A stretch of DNA of 35,066 bases, from NCBI GenBank assembly GCA_964643295.1, contig CAZXSN010000026.1, positions 1 through 35,066 of the forward strand, in the 5' to 3' direction. The notes under the pieces are model-generated. The model saw only the letters and a list, made by a program, of their open reading frames with translations. It did no database searches and was not told the DNA's origin. This document shows, piece after piece, positions 24,318-30,947 of the stretch (its first letter is position 1; each line of letters begins with the position of its first letter). The translations under genes and the position numbers were made by a program. Origin of the DNA: Merdiplasma sp964643295. Lineage in GTDB: Bacteria > Bacillota > Clostridia > Lachnospirales > Lachnospiraceae.

Positions 24318-26651
24318 ATGGGACTTCACTGGATTCTGGCATTCCTGGTGTTTTATCCGTTCCTTGGCGCCTTTTTGTCCTGGTTTGCCGGGACGGGCAG
24401 GTGGAAGCTTCTTTTCCTTTCGAAAAGGGAAGGGGTATCTGCGGCTGCCGGGGGTCGCGCGGTGGGAGGCCATTTCGCGGGAGGGAAGAAAACCGGCGAT
24501 TACAGCCGCAAAGGTCTTTCAGCGGATGACTGCCGCGATTACCTTGCCGATCTGATTGTGATCAGTGAATTCCTGATGATGGCGGGACTTTTTGTGCGCT
24601 TTGCGCAGGAAGCCCAGGCGGGGGCGGTTTTGTTTTTGACGATCCCCGGGATCTGCGGGTTTGGCCTTCACTTTACTTTGGACGGATTTCGGCTGATTTA
24701 CGGGACCGTGGCTTCCCTGATGTGGATGATGACGACGATTCTGTCCAGGGAATACTTTGCCCATCACGAAAACCGCACCCGGTTTTATGTCTTTCTGCTT
24801 TTGACGTTCGGAGCGACGATGGGCGTTTTTCTCTCGGCGGATCTCTATACGACATTTATCTTTTTTGAGATCATGTCGTTTACCTCTTATGTCTGGGTGG
24901 CGCAGGAGGAAAATGCGCCTTCCCTGCGGGCGGCTTCCACGTACCTGGCCGTGGCTGTGATCGGCGGTCTGGTAATGCTGATGGGGCTTTTCTTAGTCTA
25001 CCGGGAGCTGGGAACCTTATCGATGGAAGAACTTCTCGCTGCCTCGCGCACTTACCTGGAAAACGGCGGAAACCGCGTTCTCCTTTACGCGGCTGGCGTT
25101 TGCCTCTTATTTGGCTTCGGGGCAAAGGCCGGTGCATTCCCCCTGCATATCTGGCTTCCGAAAGCGCACCCGGTGGCCCCGGCTCCGGCATCTGCGCTTC
25201 TCTCCGGGATCCTCACCAAAACCGGGATATTCGGGGTGCTGGTGACGACGAGCGGACTGTTCCTTCACGATGCTCCCTGGGGAAGACTGATTCTGGCCAT
25301 TGGCGTGGTAACGATGTTTTTAGGCGCCCTGCTTGCCGTTTTTTCGGTCGATTTAAAGAGGACGCTGGCCTGCTCTTCCATGTCGCAGATCGGGTTTATC
25401 CTCGTGGGTGTGGGGATGCAGTGCCTGTTAGGAGAGGAGAATGCCCTCGCCGTACATGGGACGCTGCTGCACATGATCAACCATTCGCTGATCAAGCTGG
25501 TGCTCTTTATGGCGGCCGGTGTGATTTTTATGAACACACATGCCCTGAACTTAAACGAGATTCGCGGGTACGGCCGCAAAAAGCCGCTCTTGAAGCTGAT
25601 CTTTCTTGTCGGGGCGCTCTCGATCGGCGGGATTCCTCTCTTTTGCGGGTATGTCAGCAAGACGCTGCTGCATGAGAGCATTGTGGAGTACGGCGGCGGC
25701 CTGATTTTTCGTCTGGTGGAATACATCTTCCTCTTCAGCGGCGGTCTGACCGTAGCCTACATGACGAAGCTGTTTGTGGCGGTTTTTGTGGAGAAGAACG
25801 CGAGCGCGGATACGCAGAGAAAGTTTGACCGGCAAACCCACTACATGAACGGGCAGAGCGCCTTTGCCCTGGCGGGAAGCGCACTTCTCCTGGTAATCTG
25901 GGGATGTTTTCCGCATGAGCTGATGGACCGGGCGGCAAATTTAGGGCAGGGACTGATGCATTTAGAAGAGAGCGGCCATGTGGTTTCCTACTTTAGTCTG
26001 AAGAACCTTTCCGGCGGCTTAATCTCCATCACGATCGGCGCCCTGGTGTATCTCATTTTTATCCGCCGGGTACTTTTAAGGCGAAATGCGAAGGGCGTGT
26101 CGGAATACGTGAATCTCTGGCCTTCGTGGCTGGATCTGGAGATACTGTACCGAAAGATTCTGCTGGAGATACTGCCGCTTGTGTTTGGCACGGTCTGCCG
26201 GGCGTTGGATGAGATCCTGGAGTTTCTGCTGCATCCGCTGCTGGTGGCCTTAGGTGTCATCTGCAGCGCGTTTGACCAGGTGGTGGATTTTCTGGTGAAG
26301 ATTCTCATACCGCTTGGAACCGTGATCGCACGGATTCCGGATACGCTGACAGATTTTTTCGTGCTGGGGCTTAGAAAGACAGTCTATCGGGACAGCCCGC
26401 TTCCTCATGAGCGCACGGAAGGGACGATCGTGACCGCGGCGATAGGGCATATCCTGAATTTCTTCCAGGGGGCTGCCAACCGTCTCTGGCGCAGGAGAAA
26501 TCCCACGCACAGGGATTACGTGCATATCCTGGCGGTCAGACGCGCGGAACTGCATGAAAACACCACGCTGATCGGGCGCAGCCTTTCGTTCGGGCTGCTG
26601 ATGTTCTGTATCGGCCTTTGCCTGACGCTGATCTATATCATCTGGCTGTAG
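24318..26651 (+). CDS. Long NuoL/MrpA-type ion pump subunit with C-terminal extension
   Basis: This 777-residue protein is the last gene of the operon. The pump core holds Glu184 in TFIFFEIMSFTSY, Lys270 in GFGAKAGAFPLHIWLPKAHPVAPAPASA, Lys301, Lys393 in NHSLIKLVLFMAAG and Lys448 in FCGYVSKTLLHESI. After the first span there is a Gly/Lys-rich soluble loop (about 34-75), unusual for this family. After the core (about residue 520) follow roughly 255 residues with a span, a long amphipathic region (LHPLLVALGVICSAFDQVVDFLVKIL), an Arg/His-rich soluble stretch and a final span. This recalls the lateral helix plus last span of complex I NuoL. It therefore may take the outermost position. GGGGGA precedes the start. 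Confidence 0.88.
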   Translation: MGLHWILAFLVFYPFLGAFLSWFAGTGRWKLLFLSKREGVSAAAGGRAVGGHFAGGKKTGDYSRKGLSADDCRDYLADLIVISEFLMMAGLFVRFAQEAQAGAVLFLTIPGICGFGLHFTLDGFRLIYGTVASLMWMMTTILSREYFAHHENRTRFYVFLLLTFGATMGVFLSADLYTTFIFFEIMSFTSYVWVAQEENAPSLRAASTYLAVAVIGGLVMLMGLFLVYRELGTLSMEELLAASRTYLENGGNRVLLYAAGVCLLFGFGAKAGAFPLHIWLPKAHPVAPAPASALLSGILTKTGIFGVLVTTSGLFLHDAPWGRLILAIGVVTMFLGALLAVFSVDLKRTLACSSMSQIGFILVGVGMQCLLGEENALAVHGTLLHMINHSLIKLVLFMAAGVIFMNTHALNLNEIRGYGRKKPLLKLIFLVGALSIGGIPLFCGYVSKTLLHESIVEYGGGLIFRLVEYIFLFSGGLTVAYMTKLFVAVFVEKNASADTQRKFDRQTHYMNGQSAFALAGSALLLVIWGCFPHELMDRAANLGQGLMHLEESGHVVSYFSLKNLSGGLISITIGALVYLIFIRRVLLRRNAKGVSEYVNLWPSWLDLEILYRKILLEILPLVFGTVCRALDEILEFLLHPLLVALGVICSAFDQVVDFLVKILIPLGTVIARIPDTLTDFFVLGLRKTVYRDSPLPHERTEGTIVTAAIGHILNFFQGAANRLWRRRNPTHRDYVHILAVRRAELHENTTLIGRSLSFGLLMFCIGLCLTLIYIIWL

Positions 26652-26830
26652 AAAGACGCGAAGAGGAAGCTTAAAAGAGGCTGATCAGGCGAAGCGGGGA
26701 AAGGGACTTTCAGACTGGGTTACGGCAAAGGAGCGCGGTAAAAAAATGTACCGTGTTCGTAAAATACTCTTCTTGTAATTTGCGCCAAAAAATGGTACCA
26801 TAACTATATGAAACATGAGCAGCTTTAGAT

Positions 26831-26849
26831 CTCTGAACACGTGTCAGAG
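26831..26849. promoter_or_regulatory. Inverted repeat, possible operator
   Basis: CTCTG (26831-26835) and CAGAG (26845-26849) flank an ACACGTGT palindrome, making an almost complete 19-base inverted repeat (one unpaired A). It lies between the likely promoter and the ribosome binding site of the fucose isomerase-family gene. The promoter is not certain: TTGTAA at 26774 and an AT-rich TAACTATAT near 26801-26810 are candidates. A repressor site is inferred, not shown. Confidence 0.4.
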
Positions 26850-26878
26850 AAACGATTCATCATAAGGAGGAGAAAGAA

Positions 26879-28363
26879 ATGATTAACATTCCTGAAGTAA
26901 AAATCGGGATCGTTGCGGTCAGCCGTGACTGTTTCCCGGAACCCCTGTCCGTGAACAGGAGGAAAGCACTGGTGGATGCCTACCATGCGAAATACGGCGA
27001 GGCAGATATCTATGAATGCCCCGTCTGTATCGTAGAGAGTGAAATCCACATGGTCCAGGCTCTCGAGGATGTCAAGAAGGCCGGCTGCAATGCCCTGGTG
27101 GTTTACCTGGGGAACTTTGGACCGGAGATCTCAGAGACTCTGCTGGCGAAGCACTTTGACGGCCCGGTAATGTTTATCGCAGCCGCGGAGGAGAGTCAGA
27201 ATGATTTAAGCGACGGGCGCGGCGATGCCTACTGCGGAATGCTCAATGCCAGCTACAACCTGAAGCTGCGCAACATTCGCGCCTATATCCCGGAGTATCC
27301 GGTTGGCACGGCGGAAGAGTGCGCGGATATGATCCATGAGTTCGTGCCGATCGCGCGGGCAGTGGTGGGACTTTCCAAGCTGAAAGTGATCAGCTTTGGT
27401 CCGCGGCCGCTCAATTTCCTGGCCTGCAACGCGCCGATCAAGCAGCTCTACAACCTGGGTGTGGAGATCGAGGAGAACTCTGAGCTGGATCTGTTCGAAT
27501 CGTTCAACAAGCATGCGGGCGATGCGCGTATCCCGGATGTGGTAAAGGATATGGAAGCGGAGCTTGGCGCGGGCAACAAGAAACCGGAAGTGCTCTCCAA
27601 GCTGGCTCAGTATGAGCTGACACTCTTAGACTGGGTGGAGGAGCATAAGGGTTATCGCGAGTATGTCTGCATCGCCGGCAAGTGCTGGCCCGCTTTCCAG
27701 ACTCAGTTTGGGTTTGTTCCCTGCTACGTGAACAGCCGTCTGACCGGAAAAGGCATCCCGGTATCCTGCGAAGTGGATATCTACGGGGCGCTTTCCGAGT
27801 ACATCGGCACCTGTGTCAGCAACGACGCTGTGACGCTGCTGGATATCAACAACTCCGTGCCGGATGACATGTACGAGGAGTCCATCAAGGGTAAGTTTGA
27901 CTACGCCCACAAGGATACGTTCATGGGCTTCCACTGCGGGAACACCTGCTCCGCGAAGCTGACGAACTACAGCATGAAGTATCAGAAGATCATGGCCCGC
28001 AGTCTGCCGATCGAGGTGACGAACGGTACGCTGGAGGGCGATATCGTTCCTGGCGATATCACGTTCTTCCGTCTGCAGAGCACGGCAGACAATAAGCTTC
28101 GCGCATATGTGGCAGAGGGCGAGATCCTTCCGGTAGCGACGAAATCCTTCGGCGGCATCGGCGTGTTCGCGATTCCGCAGATGGGACGCTTCTACCGCCA
28201 TGTGCTGATCGAGGGCAACTTCCCGCATCATGGTGCGGTGGCATTCGGTCATCACGGCAAAGCGCTGTTTGAGGTCTTCAAGCTGATCGGTGTCTGCCCG
28301 GACGAGATTGGATACAACCATCCGGCGAGTGTGCCGTACCGCACGGAGAACCCGTTCGCGTAA
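26879..28363 (+). CDS. L-fucose/L-arabinose isomerase family protein
   Basis: This 494-residue cytoplasmic protein belongs to the metal-dependent aldose-ketose isomerase family. The expected metal and catalytic residues are seen as Glu298 in SCEVDIYGALSEYIG, Asp322 in TLLDINN, His352 in GFHCGNTC and His450 in GNFPHHGAV. The N-terminal domains (1-170) have KIGIVAVSRDCF and VYLGNFGPE-like Rossmann strands. No sugar kinase, aldolase or transporter is encoded next to it, so the substrate cannot be named from context. AAGGAGGAG at 26864-26872 supports the ATG. It is followed by a good terminator and is a single-gene unit. The exact sugar is uncertain; the family call is firm. Confidence 0.88.
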   Translation: MINIPEVKIGIVAVSRDCFPEPLSVNRRKALVDAYHAKYGEADIYECPVCIVESEIHMVQALEDVKKAGCNALVVYLGNFGPEISETLLAKHFDGPVMFIAAAEESQNDLSDGRGDAYCGMLNASYNLKLRNIRAYIPEYPVGTAEECADMIHEFVPIARAVVGLSKLKVISFGPRPLNFLACNAPIKQLYNLGVEIEENSELDLFESFNKHAGDARIPDVVKDMEAELGAGNKKPEVLSKLAQYELTLLDWVEEHKGYREYVCIAGKCWPAFQTQFGFVPCYVNSRLTGKGIPVSCEVDIYGALSEYIGTCVSNDAVTLLDINNSVPDDMYEESIKGKFDYAHKDTFMGFHCGNTCSAKLTNYSMKYQKIMARSLPIEVTNGTLEGDIVPGDITFFRLQSTADNKLRAYVAEGEILPVATKSFGGIGVFAIPQMGRFYRHVLIEGNFPHHGAVAFGHHGKALFEVFKLIGVCPDEIGYNHPASVPYRTENPFA

Positions 28364-28424
28364 TACGTAAGGAAACAGTGCAGACAAAGCCGCTTAAAGG
28401 GAAATAGAAAATTCAGTACATTTG

Positions 28425-28464
28425 GCCGCGCGGGGGATCTTTCCTTCGCGCGGCTTATTTTTAT
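28425..28464 (+). terminator. Rho-independent terminator after the isomerase gene
   Basis: GCCGCGCG (28425-28432) pairs with CGCGCGGC (28447-28454), followed by TTATTTTTAT. It lies about 60 bases past the stop. Confidence 0.9.
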
Positions 28465-28766
28465 GGAGAACAGGAGCGCAAAGACGGGAAACATGGATTC
28501 CCATCTTTAGCCCCGACAGGGATTCCGTAAAAGGCAGGGACGAGAGGGCCGGGCTTTATGGACTTCTGCCATAGGCGCCTGTGCGCCGCTTCCTGTGATG
28601 AACTGCAAAAAAACGAACATAAAATCTAAAACACCCTAACACATCAATCATAATAAAATATCTGACATTTACAAATCTATAACGTTAATATACCAGCAAG
28701 AGATTGAATTCAGTCTGTTTCTTCTCTTCAGGCTGGGTGCTTTTTCGTAAGCGTACCTGGTCACTT

Positions 28767-28779
28767 TTCATTGAAAATC
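28767..28779. repeat. Isolated copy of the TTTTCATTGAAAA palindrome
   Basis: This is an exact copy of the 13-base palindrome that forms the core of the array at 12.65-13.2 kb, flanked by TCAC and TCAGG. It resembles the unit but lacks the CTGACCCACC side, and could be a single relic or chance. Confidence 0.5.
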
Positions 28780-28860
28780 AGGTTCTGTTTTCAGGATCCT
28801 TTACAGGAACATTTTGATAAATTTGAACATTTTTGCCTTCGGTCAGCCTTCAAAAAAAGC

Positions 28861-28890
28861 TTGCCCCGCTCTTTCTCTAAGTGCTATAAT
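28861..28890 (+). promoter_or_regulatory. Promoter of the diguanylate cyclase gene
   Basis: TTGCCC (28861-28866) and TATAAT (28885-28890) with an 18-base spacer. The GTG start is about 45 bases downstream. Confidence 0.65.
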
Positions 28891-28934
28891 ACCCCGGTAG
28901 TGATGCCCCTAACCTTTGCATATGAGGTAACAAA

Positions 28935-30137
28935 GTGGATACCAGAGAGAGCAGGCAGCCCGCCGGTGAATTCAGTTACAGGGAGTCTCTTGCTTCCGCA
29001 CAAAAGCAGGACTCGGATGGAAAAGCAGAAGTACGTCAGTTATTAGAGGAGGAATTTCTGTCTTTACAGGAGGAGCTGCGGAAAACCGAAAAATATCTCG
29101 CCGCTTTATGTGAGGGAGATTATACTGTCGAAGTTCCCGAAGAGAATGGACGTCTGACCGGCAGCCTGCAGATACTGGGGGAGCGTTTAAGGCTCATGCA
29201 GGAGCAGATCAGAAAGCAGGAAAAGAACCTTCGATGGAAGTCCTGTGTGATCTTCAGCTACAATGAACTTTTGCGGGCGCTCTCCAAGCGCAGGAACGAG
29301 TGGGTTTTCGTTGTGGATGAGGAAACGAGAGAGACTGTTTACTGCAATAAACGCAGGCAAAAGCTACAGGAAGACGTTGTCAGCTGCCAGAAATGCGGGC
29401 ATTGCGTGCCTTTCCGTGAGGTATTGGAGAACTGGAGCGGGGAGCAGCAGTACCAGACCTGGGAGCGGCAGGAGAACGGACGCGAAATCTATCAGATCAC
29501 GACGTTTCCTATTGAGTGGCAGGGACGATCTGCCTGGGCGCATCTGGTGCGCGATATTACCGATGAGAAAAAGGAAAAGAGCAACTTAAAGAATAAGGCT
29601 TATCATGATCCTCTGACAGGGGTATACAACCGGCTGTTCTTCATGGAACGCCTGGAACAGATGGTTTCTGACGGGGAGGAGTTTCTTCTCGCCTATCTGG
29701 ATCTGGACGACTTAAAGTGGATCAATGACAGTTTTGGACATAACGAGGGCGACCATTATATCATGGAGTTTGTCCGGGCAATCGGGAAGGTATTTCGCAA
29801 TACCGATGTATTTGCGCGGATCGGAGGGGATGAATTCTGCATCATTCTGAAAGAATGCGAGCTGGAGGTCGCCGAGCAGAAGATGCAGATGGCGCTGGAC
29901 ATGTTTGCTGACAGCAACAGCCGGTACAGGTGCAGTTTCAGTTACGGTCTGCTGAAAGCGGGCGGGGAGGATGGCGTCCCGGCAGGGTCGAAGGAGGAAC
30001 TCCTTCGCATGGCAGACAATGCGATGTATGAGTGCAAGAGCAGACATCGTGCCCTGTATGAGGAGGCCCGCAGCATGGCGGATGTTCCTCCAGATCGCCT
30101 GTTGAGTGCTGCCGCGGGAGAAGAAAACATATCCTGA
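28935..30137 (+). CDS. Diguanylate cyclase (GGDEF) with Cys-rich PAS-like region
   Basis: This 400-residue soluble protein makes cyclic di-GMP from two GTP. The N-terminal helix (35-100) is coiled-coil or HAMP-like (LAALCEGDYTVEVPE). Residues about 105-215 are PAS-like, with a cysteine cluster Cys151, Cys154, Cys157 in VSCQKCGHC, which could bind a metal, or sense redox. The GGDEF domain is about 216-385. Its active motif is RIGGDEF at 295-301, with YLDLDDLKWINDSFGHNEGD upstream, and an inhibitory I-site RNTD at 288-291 five residues before GGDEF. All catalytic residues are intact. The start is GTG at 28935 behind TGAGGT, with no better ATG at the right place. No membrane segment is present. 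Confidence 0.92.
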   Translation: MDTRESRQPAGEFSYRESLASAQKQDSDGKAEVRQLLEEEFLSLQEELRKTEKYLAALCEGDYTVEVPEENGRLTGSLQILGERLRLMQEQIRKQEKNLRWKSCVIFSYNELLRALSKRRNEWVFVVDEETRETVYCNKRRQKLQEDVVSCQKCGHCVPFREVLENWSGEQQYQTWERQENGREIYQITTFPIEWQGRSAWAHLVRDITDEKKEKSNLKNKAYHDPLTGVYNRLFFMERLEQMVSDGEEFLLAYLDLDDLKWINDSFGHNEGDHYIMEFVRAIGKVFRNTDVFARIGGDEFCIILKECELEVAEQKMQMALDMFADSNSRYRCSFSYGLLKAGGEDGVPAGSKEELLRMADNAMYECKSRHRALYEEARSMADVPPDRLLSAAAGEENIS

Positions 30138-30200
30138 GGAAGCGGGAACGAAACTGTAGTTTTCCCTGCCTGGATCAGAAAATTTTTGCCTGTCAGTTTC

Positions 30201-30229
30201 CACCGGAGAGTGCTCTCTCCGGTGTTTTT
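30201..30229 (+). terminator. Rho-independent terminator after the cyclase gene
   Basis: CACCGGAGAG (30201-30210) pairs perfectly with CTCTCCGGTG (30215-30224) around TGCT, and is followed by TTTTT. Confidence 0.95.
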
Positions 30230-30947
30230 GCGCAGATGCCTTACGGGTGGATGGAGACCTAAAAAAAGGGAAATGGAGATTATGGAGGATGATACGGAAC
30301 TTCTTTTTCCGGGGCAAAATCTCATAAAAGAACGGATCTGCCGCACTTTGTAGTTAAAAAAATACCCGGGAAAGATGGACCGGGCAGCAGATGGAGTAGT
30401 TTCGTCTGCAGAAAGGCATTTGCTGGGGAAATCCCTTTCGGAATAACTCCGTTGAGAAGGAAAGAAAAAATGGGGGAGCTTTTTGCCTCCCCGAAGTTTC
30501 CTTCTATTGACGGACACATCTGCGCCTTCCCTTTGAACTATACCTATCGATATAACAATTTGAAGCACATCGGCCCTTGTCAATGCATTTCCAGATGAGA
30601 ATCCTTTGAAAAACCAGACATATTTTTCTTAAACATACGTTCTTCTCAAGAGGACCTGCGGCACTGTCGGCGGATGCTTTTGTGCCCGTTGGCGGTGCGT
30701 GGAAATGAAAGGCGGAGCGGAATACGTCTTTGTCTGAGTTCCTGCCGAGAGCGGTTTCAGAAACATACGGATGAACACATCCTGAAAGGAAGGAAAGTTA
30801 CGAATCGGTCTGTTTGAGCAGGTTATCCGCAGGGAAAAGGCCAGAGAAAGTATAAAGCCCCCAGGAATTGTTTTTCGGGCATCTCGACGGCCCTCCCATT
30901 CTGTGCTATACTGAAAGCAGAATCAGGTAGGGGAAGGGGGCATTTTC
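30230..30947. other. Long intergenic stretch before the GTPase-NYN gene
   Basis: No gene is supported on either strand. It contains a hairpin GGGGAG with CTCCCC around GCTTTTTGC near 30473-30495, which is not followed by a T tract on the plus strand. The last 70 bases hold the promoter at 30884-30912. Other stretches show no repeats or structure that I recognise. Confidence 0.45.
30884..30912 (+). promoter_or_regulatory. Promoter of the GTPase-NYN and dipeptidase genes
   Basis: TCGACG (30884-30889) and TATACT (30907-30912) with a 17-base spacer; the ATG at 30948 follows a leader of about 30 bases with GGGGAAGGGGG as the ribosome binding site. Confidence 0.65.

Larger units (their letters stand above)
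28465..28934. other. Intergenic stretch before the diguanylate cyclase gene
   Basis: No gene is supported. The first half is non-coding, with an AT-rich part at 28615-28700. It contains an isolated copy of the palindromic core TTTTCATTGAAAA at 28767-28779 (also the core of the repeats near 13 kb) and a promoter near 28861-28890. No c-di-GMP riboswitch motif was recognised. Confidence 0.45.

Noticed and set aside
16834..26651. Respiratory complex I (nuo operon)
   Set aside because: No NuoA, B, C, D, E, F, G, H, I or J is present, and the small subunits are of Mrp E/F/G/B type.
28610..28930. c-di-GMP riboswitch before the cyclase
   Set aside because: The conserved GEMM core sequences are not found; only a promoter and an AT-rich stretch are seen.
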